Positions 1 to 8,335 of a DNA stretch of 64,000 bases are shown piece by piece. The notes under the pieces are model-generated. The model did not search any database. It was not told the DNA's origin and saw only the letters and a list, made by a program, of their open reading frames with translations. Position numbers and translations under genes: made by a program. This stretch comes from Candidatus Enterococcus huntleyi. GTDB lineage: Bacteria; Bacillota; Bacilli; Lactobacillales; Enterococcaceae. Position 1 is the first letter of the stretch, and each line of letters opens with the position of its first letter. Location: NCBI RefSeq assembly GCF_009933175.1, contig NZ_MAEJ01000001.1:394238-458237 (forward strand). Direction: 5' to 3'.

Positions 1-244
1 TGATTTAGCAAAATTTCACAATGCTAGGAATTTGGTGCTGTCAGTGGCACCTGAAGTTTTGGACTTTCAGTATCCCTCATGCGGTAAGATTTGCTCGTAA
101 TCTTGAATACTTTGACATGATGAACGAGTCAGTCAAGGATGGCTGCGGCGATTTCAGGACTTTGAAATAACTCTTCCCAGTGAGATAAAATAATATTCGT
201 TGTGATAATTGTCAAGAGTCGTTCATAACGTATGGCTATGGCTG
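1..244. other. Stretch upstream of the defence island, possible gene remnant
   Basis: A 49-codon open frame runs from an ATG at 21 to a TAA at 168-170 on the plus strand. Its product ends in a protein-like stretch that includes IPHAVRFARNLEYFDMMNES. No ribosome binding site precedes the ATG, and an in-frame stop lies just upstream at 6-8. It could be the decayed 3' end of a gene lying to the left. I do not recognise a family and do not call it as a gene. Confidence 0.2.
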
Positions 245-277
245 GAAGGTGAAATAGTAAGTCACCTTCTTTTTTTG
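245..277 (+). terminator. Rho-independent terminator
   Basis: The arms GAAGGTGA (245-252) and TCACCTTC (262-269) are perfect complements separated by nine bases, and a run of eight T follows. It ends whatever transcript enters from the left edge and insulates the AT-rich defence genes that follow. Confidence 0.8.
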
Positions 278-604
278 AATCGGTAAGGAATCACCCTGGT
301 TGCTCTTAAAAGGAATCGTCACACTTATAATGGCAATTAACTATGTATTATTTTTGTCGGAATTATTGAGTATTAAAGGTTTTATTAGTCTAGTTTATAA
401 ATTTGAGATTCTTTTGCAGTAAATACAATTTATTACTATTACTCTACTCCTGTTGAACGTAGATAGTTGCTGGATAATAGAGAGAAGAATTCTGATTAAT
501 AATGGAATTATTTACATAGAGATTTAACAGATGGGTAAGTTAGCCTAAACACTATATACAGTAGTCGAAAAGAATAAATAAAAATTATGAGAGAGAGGTA
601 AGTT
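278..604 (+). promoter_or_regulatory. AT-rich leader of the Septu-like operon
   Basis: No gene is visible here. A weak promoter candidate is TTGAAC at 453-458, a 16-base gap, then TAATAG at 475-480. The ribosome binding site for the gene at 605 is GAGAGAGGTAAG, ending about four bases before the ATG. The base composition is markedly more AT-rich than in the nucleoside loci further right. Confidence 0.35.
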
Positions 605-1201
605 ATGAATATTTTTTTATGTGCTGGCGGAAGAGGTTTAGAATTAAATGATGTGATAAAAAATAAAATACCCAAAGTAAAACTAGAACCATTTGCGAAC
701 GGTTTGAAATTAAATGAGAGTGCTTACTCTTTGTGGGGGTTGTCTGAATTTGGAGCACTTAAACCCGAGGCATTAAAGGAAGACGATATTGTATTTATTA
801 GTAATAATAAGTGTTTAGTCTATATCGCAAAAGTTTTCTTTTGTTTTGAAGATGATAATATTGATGATATAGCATGGTTTGGTCAGAAGCAATGGAAATA
901 TAAAATAGTTCTAAAGGATCCGATTAAAATATTCATTCCAGATGAAAATCAAAACATAGATGATCAAATTAAAGCTCATGGAAAATCGAAGGATGAGTTA
1001 GGTGAAATAAAATTATGGCATAAAAAAGGGCTAGGATTAAGACATGTACTTTCAAAAAAAGATAGAGGTAATTTACAGGGAAATTATAAGATTGGTTCAA
1101 ATGATAAGAATGATAGTTACCCTGATTCCGATCAGATTATGTCCCAGTTTAACTGGTATTGTAATATTACGAAATATCAATGTATAGAAATGTATGTATA
1201 G
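605..1201 (+). CDS. PUA/EVE-like small protein of a Septu-like defence operon
   Basis: This 198-residue protein has no signal peptide or membrane segment. The central part (about residues 40-110) has the pattern of PUA-like/EVE folds: a SLWGL stretch, then LKEDDIVFI, a short strand with YIAKVFF, an acidic loop, and WKYKIVLKDPI. EVE and related domains bind modified bases in DNA or RNA and are often fused or linked to restriction and defence effectors. That family knowledge suggests a sensor role, but the fold assignment is by eye. The stop overlaps the region before the ATPase gene and the three genes are tightly packed, so they are probably co-transcribed. The base composition is strongly AT-rich, in keeping with horizontal transfer. 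Confidence 0.6.
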   Translation: MNIFLCAGGRGLELNDVIKNKIPKVKLEPFANGLKLNESAYSLWGLSEFGALKPEALKEDDIVFISNNKCLVYIAKVFFCFEDDNIDDIAWFGQKQWKYKIVLKDPIKIFIPDENQNIDDQIKAHGKSKDELGEIKLWHKKGLGLRHVLSKKDRGNLQGNYKIGSNDKNDSYPDSDQIMSQFNWYCNITKYQCIEMYV

Positions 1202-1211
1202 GAGAGACCAA

Positions 1212-3020
1212 ATGGACTTTGTAGGGATTATATTTGAAAATGGAACATCTCATTGCTTATTGAATGATTATATGATTGAGAAGGATAAAGAGATATATCA
1301 ACTTAGTAAAAAAACGAAAGTAACTGATTTTTATAATAATGAGTTAAAAAGTATCAGTTGTATTGTTGGTGAGAATGGTTCTGGAAAAACCCGACTAATT
1401 AATGATATATATCAGAACTTAATGAGAAGTAATAGTAAATCTACCTGTACATTTATTATTAGGACTGTAGTAGACGATATACAGTCTTATTATTTAACAG
1501 GAAAACAGAGAAAAGTTTGTTTTGAGGACGAAATATTAAAAGAATATCATAATCAGGAGCAATGTAATATCGTCAAATTTTCAACTACATTAGAAGGTAG
1601 AGCTTTTGAGGAAAAAGTAGCCGCCGAAAACTATGATATATCAACAACTAGCTTACTATATGATTATGGAATTGGTAGGTTAACAGAAATAGATATGCTT
1701 AACCAAATAAGCTTTGTTGTTAACTATTATAGTGACCTTAGGAAATTTAATGAAGTAAAAGATATGAAATTTATTAATATAGAGGCTAAGGAATGCATTA
1801 TGACTTTATCCAATGAAGGTAGAGGGATTCTTGGCGTAAAAGATAGATATCTATCTGAACAAATTAATTTCAAATCGATGAAAACCCGCTTAGATATAGG
1901 AAACGCTAGTGACAAGAATAATATCATTACAGTCTTATATTTAAAATTTATTAGCATCTTAATTAGTCAGATAACTATTTTACTACCGGTGAATCAAGAG
2001 GAAAGCAAAAATAGTTATGAAAGATTCAAATCTGAGCTGAAAAATGAATTTTCTCACCTAAAATCAAAAGGTAAGTTTATAGATTTGGAACATAGAACGA
2101 TAGGCTTAAATGATGAGTATTTAGAGAATTTAGACAGTTTTATTAAGGATGAACTAGCTGAATATATTGATAAATATGATAAAGATAGCCAATTTTGTAT
2201 AGATGCGCTGGATTGTCTAAAAAAAATAAAGTATATACATAAGAATTTTTCTAGGCGTAGAGATTTTACTTTTTCATTAGAAGATACAGGTCAAAAGAAT
2301 AGAGTGAGCTATGAAGATAAGGGAAAAATGTCCGATCTAGAAGTTTTATACTTAATTGTAAATGAGTTTATTAACGGAAATGAGATAGAGAAGGCAGTTT
2401 TTTCAACTATAGATTTCAAATGGAATGGTGTTAGTTCAGGGGAATTTGCACTTTTAAATTTGTTTGGTAGAATATATTCGAAAAAAAATAAATTAATTGA
2501 AAAAGATATTCTTTTCTTAGTTGATGAGGTGGATCTGGGGCTTCATCCAGAGTGGCAAAGGCTATGGATACATATTGTTCCATACTTCTTAAAAAAAATA
2601 CTATCCGGAAAAGAGATCCAACTAATCATTACTACCCATTCACCAATCGTACTGTCAGATTTTACTAAGAATAATGTAATTCTTATCGGTGAGCATACTA
2701 TAGAAGAAGAAACATTTGGCCAAAATATTTATACCTTGATGGTTAATGGTTTGTTTTTGAAAAATACGATAGGCGAGTATGCGAATATCAAAATAAATAA
2801 GATAATAGCCGACTTAGAAGAGTTAAGTAATATTGATTCGAATTCGGGCAAACAGGTTGAGAACTTAAAAAATAGAATATCTTTACTTGGGGATGAGTTA
2901 GTGAGGAGAACATTGATGAAGAAATTAACTAATATAGAAAACAGGAATAAATTGAAAAATTATCAAAATATGACTAAAGAGGAATTGATTGCTAGACTAG
3001 AATCATTAGAAGGGGAGTAA
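1212..3020 (+). CDS. ptuA: PtuA-like AAA/ABC-type ATPase
   Basis: This is a 602-residue ABC-type ATPase of the kind found with HNH nucleases in Septu systems. The Walker A motif GENGSGKT is at about residues 53-60. An ABC-like signature SSGEF lies near 409. The Walker B motif LFLVDEVDLGLHPEW has D438 and E439, and a TTHSP switch follows. The middle is a long helical insertion, and the C-terminus (about 530-600) is rich in K, E, L and N and probably coiled. I placed the start at 1212 because GGAGAG lies six to eleven bases upstream; an ATG at 1194 has no site and overlaps the previous gene. The HNH gene follows three bases after the stop. In known Septu systems the ATPase controls the nuclease. 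The exact subtype is uncertain. Confidence 0.8.
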   Translation: MDFVGIIFENGTSHCLLNDYMIEKDKEIYQLSKKTKVTDFYNNELKSISCIVGENGSGKTRLINDIYQNLMRSNSKSTCTFIIRTVVDDIQSYYLTGKQRKVCFEDEILKEYHNQEQCNIVKFSTTLEGRAFEEKVAAENYDISTTSLLYDYGIGRLTEIDMLNQISFVVNYYSDLRKFNEVKDMKFINIEAKECIMTLSNEGRGILGVKDRYLSEQINFKSMKTRLDIGNASDKNNIITVLYLKFISILISQITILLPVNQEESKNSYERFKSELKNEFSHLKSKGKFIDLEHRTIGLNDEYLENLDSFIKDELAEYIDKYDKDSQFCIDALDCLKKIKYIHKNFSRRRDFTFSLEDTGQKNRVSYEDKGKMSDLEVLYLIVNEFINGNEIEKAVFSTIDFKWNGVSSGEFALLNLFGRIYSKKNKLIEKDILFLVDEVDLGLHPEWQRLWIHIVPYFLKKILSGKEIQLIITTHSPIVLSDFTKNNVILIGEHTIEEETFGQNIYTLMVNGLFLKNTIGEYANIKINKIIADLEELSNIDSNSGKQVENLKNRISLLGDELVRRTLMKKLTNIENRNKLKNYQNMTKEELIARLESLEGE

Positions 3021-3023
3021 TAA

Positions 3024-4193
3024 ATGTTAATAAATGTACCTTTGAATATACACGATCAGCTGATAAATGATACGAGCTTTAAAGAGAAATTCAAAACTAA
3101 AGTCATTGATAAAGTTAAGAGTAACTATAAAAATTTTGAAAAATCAACTGGAAAATCGGACGGAGCGTTTAATATTGTTAAATATATTTCGGTTGATGAT
3201 ATAGAAGAGATATTGTTAGGAAGTATATTTAATAACACCAACATACCTTTTATAGATAACTACAGAAAGACAGTGACTTTTGCAGAAGTTGATTTTTATG
3301 AGAGAGTCTCTGAATATAAAAAGACAATTTGTACTCCTTGTAAAGATGAATTTTATTTAAAAAAATACTATGAAGCGTATAATAATGAATTTCTTGGAAA
3401 GATATTAGCGAATTCGTACAAAAATGATCCTGGCAAAAAAATTTCAGAAGAAATATTAACCGAAAAAGGTTTTAAGAATTTACAAGCTAAGGTGAAGAAA
3501 CATTTGGAAAAATTTAATAAGGATGTAGGAGAAATATTTGGCTTTTATAACGAATATATTAGTAATGGAGGATTAAGAGCGCAGATCCTCCATTCAACAA
3601 ATATTACTGTATGTCCATACTGCAATAGACAATACACGACGCCATTTTATATTGAAGGTGAAGAAAAGATTCAAGCAGATCTAGAACATTTTTATCCAAA
3701 GTCTAAATATCCACTATTTGCTTTAAGTATCATGAATTTTATTCCGTCTTGTTTATTTTGTAATAGAAATTTAAAAGCCAATAAAATTTTTGATAATTTG
3801 TATTTTATTAAGGATACGATGAACCACACAAAAGTATTTACAGATGGATTTAATGATTATAATCAGTTAATGGGATTTTCAAATTCTAAAATATCGATTG
3901 ATATAGATAGTCTTGGTGGAGATGATATTTTGAAAAAAATCGACTTATACTACTATAAAAAAACATATTATCTGGATGAAATTTATGCTAGCCACAGCGA
4001 ACTGATAAGTGATTTAAAAAAGAAAAAATCTATTTACAATAAAGATTATATGAAAGAATTTAGTAAGAATATGAAAACAGATCTTCATGACATGGATTTG
4101 GATAATTTTATTTTTGGTTACAATGGGAGCGAGGAAGAGCTTTTGAATAGACCGTTATCTAAATTGGTACAAGACTTAATTTTGAATACTTGA
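3024..4193 (+). CDS. ptuB: PtuB-like HNH endonuclease
   Basis: The protein has 389 residues. An HNH-type zinc and nuclease core lies at 197-250: CPYC at 197-200, the catalytic DLEHFYPKSKYP with H222, and a second metal pair CLFC at 243-246. This arrangement is typical of PtuB and related retron- or Septu-linked HNH nucleases that cut DNA on infection. The first 190 residues are helical and charged and may contact the ATPase. The ribosome binding site is GGGGAG seven bases before the ATG. It is the last gene of the plus-strand unit and converges on the helicase gene. The AT-rich composition matches its two partners. Confidence 0.85.
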   Translation: MLINVPLNIHDQLINDTSFKEKFKTKVIDKVKSNYKNFEKSTGKSDGAFNIVKYISVDDIEEILLGSIFNNTNIPFIDNYRKTVTFAEVDFYERVSEYKKTICTPCKDEFYLKKYYEAYNNEFLGKILANSYKNDPGKKISEEILTEKGFKNLQAKVKKHLEKFNKDVGEIFGFYNEYISNGGLRAQILHSTNITVCPYCNRQYTTPFYIEGEEKIQADLEHFYPKSKYPLFALSIMNFIPSCLFCNRNLKANKIFDNLYFIKDTMNHTKVFTDGFNDYNQLMGFSNSKISIDIDSLGGDDILKKIDLYYYKKTYYLDEIYASHSELISDLKKKKSIYNKDYMKEFSKNMKTDLHDMDLDNFIFGYNGSEEELLNRPLSKLVQDLILNT

Positions 4194-4391
4194 GGTCAAT
4201 GAGTTACTATCGTTAACACTAAAGGATCGAACGTTGTTTATAGTATTATTTTTGGAATGTGGATTTTGCATTGCATGAACTATTAATTAACTCTTTATCA
4301 GACAATAATATTGAAAAACAGATTGAATAGGAAATAGATGTCTCCAGTTAAAGAATTATATTTAACTAGAGGTTTTCAGAATGCATAAATA

Positions 4392-4431
4392 TAGTGTTGA
4401 TAAAAGATTTCAAGATCTTTTACCAACACTA
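4392..4431 (-). terminator. Hairpin between convergent defence operons
   Basis: Two 17-base arms, TAGTGTTGATAAAAGAT and ATCTTTTACCAACACTA, pair with one mismatch around a six-base loop. On the minus strand the mismatch becomes a G-U pair, so the hairpin fits best as the end of the helicase transcript. It lacks a clear T run. The rest of the 312-base gap (4194-4505) shows no gene. Confidence 0.5.
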
Positions 4432-4505
4432 AATATGATATAACTCTTAGGTGTGATGAGAGGGCAGTTTATCGTCTATAAATCCTGGAGCTTACTAGTT
4501 ACAAA

Positions 4506-7400
4506 TTATTCTTCTGATGTTTTCGTTAAAAATTCATATATATTTGGTTCAACAACCTCTTTTAACGTAAAATCCATTTCAACTACATTTTTTAATTTTC
4601 CATCCGAAACAGGTTTTTGAATTTGCCGAATAGTTTCTTGAATAGGTGAAACTTCACCAAGATAATAAAAATCGATCTCGTTGTCTTTAATGGTATATTT
4701 GCGTTTGACGAACAAATGAATAGTCCATTCTTCTGGGTCTTTCAACAGTTTCACTTCAGGTGATTCAATTGTTCGAGGTGCTTTTGTGAACCAACGAAAT
4801 GTACCTTCATCTATAAACTCATCTTCATAAGCTAAAAGAGAGCCTTTAAAATCCTTCCCTTTATCTAAAGTTACAAATATCACGAATTGTTTATTGCTAT
4901 AAGTATAACCACCAATTCCTTGTTCATTTTGTTTAAAATCCATTGCAAGTAGTCGTAATACATCTTTTCTTCTGTATTTTTTGTATAATTCTAATGGTTG
5001 AGAAGGAGTGTACTGGGTAGATTTTTCAATGCCAGTATAAATTACATCCAACATTAATTTCACAAAATAAGGATTATTCTTGAATTGTTTAAAATTGTCA
5101 GTGATGAATAGAGTATCATTTTCCATCTTAAATAGCTGCGAAGGCATATACCCAGATCTTGCACCTGATTCATAAAATGAGAGATCTAATACCTTCATAA
5201 CGGATTCAGTAATCTTTTGCGAATGCAGCAATTTGTTTTCTGATAAAATGTTCTTTATCTCTTCAAAATGAATACTTTCGCGATCTGATTCTAAAAATAG
5301 TTTTAGAATTAGCAATTCATGTGGACGAACTCCTGATAAAAATTCAACAGAGATGAATTTTAATGCGAGATTTTCAGCTTCACTAATTGATCCTTCAGCT
5401 TCATTTATTTTTTTCAAAAAGTTATAATATGTTTTTTCTTTTCCTATAATTAAAGACGGATCAACACCATCCATTGATTGGAAATCAACTAAGTATGGGA
5501 CCCGATTTAGACGTTTCTTGATCTTATGGAAGCTATTTCTTAATTCGGACATACTATCTAGCTTCGCCTTATCAATAGATTGAAAAATTCTTTCTTTAGC
5601 AATTTTCTCAAAATTAATAGCTGATAATCCATCGATGTAAGTAGCATCAATTGTATCACGACGTAAATTATTTTTATTCCTCGAATTATCTCCAGCTAAA
5701 GCCATAGGTATCATATAATTATTTTTATAGTTACCTATAAAATCAATAACTGTTACAAATTCTTTAGATTCGTCTTTTCGCAAGCCTCTACCTAATTGTT
5801 GAATAAATATGATACTTGATTCAGTGTTCCGCAACATGATTATCTGATTTACTTTTGGAATATCTATGCCTTCGTTAAAGATATCAACAGTGAAAATATA
5901 ATTGAGTTCTCCAGCCTCTAATCGTGAAACTTCTATTTCTCTAGTGTTCAAATCATGATCTCCAGATAAATAGGCGCTAGGAATATTACGTTCATTAAAC
6001 ATCTCTGCCAATTTTTGAGCCTCGTCTTTTCGGCTACAAAAGACTAATCCTTTAGGAACATTTCCAGAGCAACCATAGTAGTCTATCTTTTTAAGTAAAA
6101 ATTCTACACGCTCATGATCTGTAAGTTTTTGTAGATCAGATAACTCATTAATAATCTGGCCTTCTTTTTCATAATCAGTGACACCAAAATAATAAAATGG
6201 ACAAAGCATGTCTGCGCTTAAAGCTTCTTGTAATCTGATTTCATAAGCAATATTATAATCGAATAGAGCATAAATATTAAATCCATCTGTTCTTTCGGGA
6301 GTAGCTGTCATCCCCAATAAAAATTCCGGTTCAAAGAAATCAATAGTATTTATATATGATTTTGCTCCGGCTTTATGAACTTCATCAATTAATATGTAGT
6401 CAAAGGCATCCTTTCCTAAAATCTGTTGATAACTCTCTTTAGAGACTGTTTGAATGGTTGCGAATAGATATTTTGCTTCCATATTTTTTGAGCTTCCTGA
6501 AAGAATACCGTAGTCGGAATCTTTTCCTCCCATAATCTTTTTGAAAGATTCAAGAGCTTTATTTAAAATTTGTTCTCGATGTACGATGAATAGCATTCTC
6601 TTAGGGTTGAATTGAGCACTGTCAAATGCTGCTAGATAGGTTTTCCCAGTTCCAGTAGCTGAAATCACTAGGCCTTTTTTTTCGCCTTTTTTTCGTAAAT
6701 TTCTCAGACTCTCAAGAGCTACTTCTTGCATTTTATTTGGAGCAATTTTTTCAGGGACTACATCTGTCGGATAGGGCATCAGATGCTCAATCAAAGTTGT
6801 ATTGGTTATCGGTTTGTAGATTTTTTTGAAATCTTCAATCCACTTTTCTGTTAGGGGCTCAGAAGCAGCCCATTCATTTTTCAAATGCGTTTGGATAGTT
6901 GAGATCATCTCACCGTGTTCGGATGAAGTAAGTTTAACATTCCATTCATAATTTAATTTAAGTGCAGACATCGTTAGATTTGAACTACCAATGATAAACG
7001 AGTTGTAACCGCCCATGTCAAATAAGTAACCTTTTGAATGAAAGCCAGCTTTTTTAGAAATTCTTACTTCCACATTTGGGATTTTTAATAGAGAGGCGAA
7101 TACATCAGGATTATTAAATCCTAAGTAAGTTGACGTTAAAATTTTTCCGGAAATTCCTTTTGATTCTAAATCTGCAAGTTGTGATTTAATTGCATTTAGC
7201 CCACTCTGCGTAACAAACGCAACTGATATAAAAAACGTTTTGCAATTATTTAAATCATTTTGCAAAGTGGTTAATAAATATTCTTTTTTTTCAGGACTAT
7301 TGATTATAAATTTAGGATTTAAACGATCGCTAGGAATTGTTTTATCAATAAACGCTTTTTTTATCGCTTGTTTAAGTATCTCCATTTTACCGTTGTCCAA
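4506..7400 (-). CDS. PLD-like / superfamily 2 helicase / DUF3427 protein
   Basis: The protein has 964 residues and three parts. Residues 30-180 are a phospholipase-D-like nuclease domain with one HxK motif (H121, K123) followed by GSSN (138-141). Residues 220-560 are an SF2 helicase: Walker A SATGTGKT at 247-254, a DEVH box at 339-342, GMTATPERT, and a motif VI stretch QQLGRGLRK. The C-terminal 350 residues match the DUF3427 region that usually follows this helicase. Such proteins are thought to act in phage defence or DNA repair; the exact role is not established. The start overlaps the end of the NUDIX gene by 14 bases, so the two are translationally coupled. Its place beside a Septu-like operon supports defence. 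Confidence 0.85.
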   Translation of the reverse strand: MDNGKMEILKQAIKKAFIDKTIPSDRLNPKFIINSPEKKEYLLTTLQNDLNNCKTFFISVAFVTQSGLNAIKSQLADLESKGISGKILTSTYLGFNNPDVFASLLKIPNVEVRISKKAGFHSKGYLFDMGGYNSFIIGSSNLTMSALKLNYEWNVKLTSSEHGEMISTIQTHLKNEWAASEPLTEKWIEDFKKIYKPITNTTLIEHLMPYPTDVVPEKIAPNKMQEVALESLRNLRKKGEKKGLVISATGTGKTYLAAFDSAQFNPKRMLFIVHREQILNKALESFKKIMGGKDSDYGILSGSSKNMEAKYLFATIQTVSKESYQQILGKDAFDYILIDEVHKAGAKSYINTIDFFEPEFLLGMTATPERTDGFNIYALFDYNIAYEIRLQEALSADMLCPFYYFGVTDYEKEGQIINELSDLQKLTDHERVEFLLKKIDYYGCSGNVPKGLVFCSRKDEAQKLAEMFNERNIPSAYLSGDHDLNTREIEVSRLEAGELNYIFTVDIFNEGIDIPKVNQIIMLRNTESSIIFIQQLGRGLRKDESKEFVTVIDFIGNYKNNYMIPMALAGDNSRNKNNLRRDTIDATYIDGLSAINFEKIAKERIFQSIDKAKLDSMSELRNSFHKIKKRLNRVPYLVDFQSMDGVDPSLIIGKEKTYYNFLKKINEAEGSISEAENLALKFISVEFLSGVRPHELLILKLFLESDRESIHFEEIKNILSENKLLHSQKITESVMKVLDLSFYESGARSGYMPSQLFKMENDTLFITDNFKQFKNNPYFVKLMLDVIYTGIEKSTQYTPSQPLELYKKYRRKDVLRLLAMDFKQNEQGIGGYTYSNKQFVIFVTLDKGKDFKGSLLAYEDEFIDEGTFRWFTKAPRTIESPEVKLLKDPEEWTIHLFVKRKYTIKDNEIDFYYLGEVSPIQETIRQIQKPVSDGKLKNVVEMDFTLKEVVEPNIYEFLTKTSEE

Positions 7401-7794
7401 CTCCGTTCTTTATTAATTTTTCTACAGTAGGAATATCAGCTGGTGCCCATTCAATACTACTTAATTGCTGAGGTGCTAACCATTTAATATCTGTATGTTC
7501 CGTTAACCTAGGCACTCCTTTTTCTAAATGACAAATAAATGTAGTTAAATTGACAAATCCAAATTCATATTCATATCTACAAAACTCGAACTCAAATTCC
7601 TCTATTTGTACATCTATTTTTAATTCTTCAGCTACTTCTCTTTTTAACGCTTGTATTTTTGTCTCAGTGTTTTCTATTTTTCCGCCTGGAAACTCCCATA
7701 GATTTTCTAATGCGCGTCCGGGACCTCTCTTACAGCACAGAATTTTGTTATCTTTAATAATAATTGCACCAACAACATTAATCTCTTTTTTCAT
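7387..7794 (-). CDS. NUDIX (MutT-like) nucleoside triphosphate pyrophosphohydrolase
   Basis: This 135-residue protein is a single NUDIX domain. The NUDIX box runs from G38 to about I60: GKIENTE, a seven-residue spacer, REVAEEL, then KI. The box glycine near the end is replaced by lysine (ELKI instead of ELGI). Strand ICCKRGPGRAL precedes it. MutT-like enzymes of this group hydrolyse (deoxy)nucleoside triphosphates to monophosphates. A strong site AGAGGAAA lies four bases before the ATG. The gene leads a two-gene minus-strand unit and overlaps the helicase gene, so its product may alter nucleotides as part of that system rather than do general housekeeping. Confidence 0.85.
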   Translation of the reverse strand: MKKEINVVGAIIIKDNKILCCKRGPGRALENLWEFPGGKIENTETKIQALKREVAEELKIDVQIEEFEFEFCRYEYEFGFVNLTTFICHLEKGVPRLTEHTDIKWLAPQQLSSIEWAPADIPTVEKLIKNGVGQR

Positions 7795-8224
7795 TGATTT
7801 TCCTCTAATCTGCGTATTATTTACTTCTTAAGGATCTCATAAAATGAATATTTCTTCAATAAGTTGATATTTAATATTTAAGAAATCTAAAGAGAGAATT
7901 CTTGAATACTGAAATAGTAAGATTATGTTCCAAATTTCGATTGTTATACTGGGCGAAGGAGCATTCATAAATAGATATATTCAATTAGTAATTATAGTTT
8001 TCTTAAGGACATTAATGAGCTAGACATTTCAGTCTAAATAAGTCAATTACAACTTTTATATAAAGGTATTTCTTATGTGCTCAAATGGGAATTTCGTTAT
8101 CAAGTTACACAGTAGATAACTCTGTTTTAAGAAATTTTTAGCATTCTTTGATGATTGAGAGTAGGCAGCTTTGTTGGCATGAGTATCAACTACCTGACGT
8201 TTGAAATAATATATACTAATATTG
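7795..8224. other. Gene-free spacer left of the 533-residue gene
   Basis: No open frame, RNA or repeat that I can support lies in this AT-rich spacer. It must carry the promoter of the minus-strand NUDIX-helicase unit and perhaps the promoter for the gene at 8336. Neither stands out enough to place. Confidence 0.4.
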
Positions 8225-8266
8225 AATACGACAAAAGTGTAACTGACTTTTGTCGTATTTTTATTT
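8225..8266 (+). terminator. Rho-independent terminator or leader hairpin before the 533-residue gene
   Basis: The arms AATACGACAAAAGT (8225-8238) and ACTTTTGTCGTATT (8246-8259) are perfect complements around a seven-base loop and are followed by a T-rich tail. No plus-strand gene ends just before it, so it either ends a lost gene or acts as a leader attenuator for the gene starting 70 bases downstream. Confidence 0.75.
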
Positions 8267-8335
8267 TTCTCAATAACCTGCTCAAAAATGGACTTTATGA
8301 TAAACTGATAAAAAAGTCCTGCGAAAGGTGATTAG

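Noticed and set aside
21-170. 49-codon open frame at the left edge ending FRTLK
   Set aside because: It has no ribosome binding site, no recognised family and an in-frame stop just upstream. It is mentioned only as a possible gene remnant.
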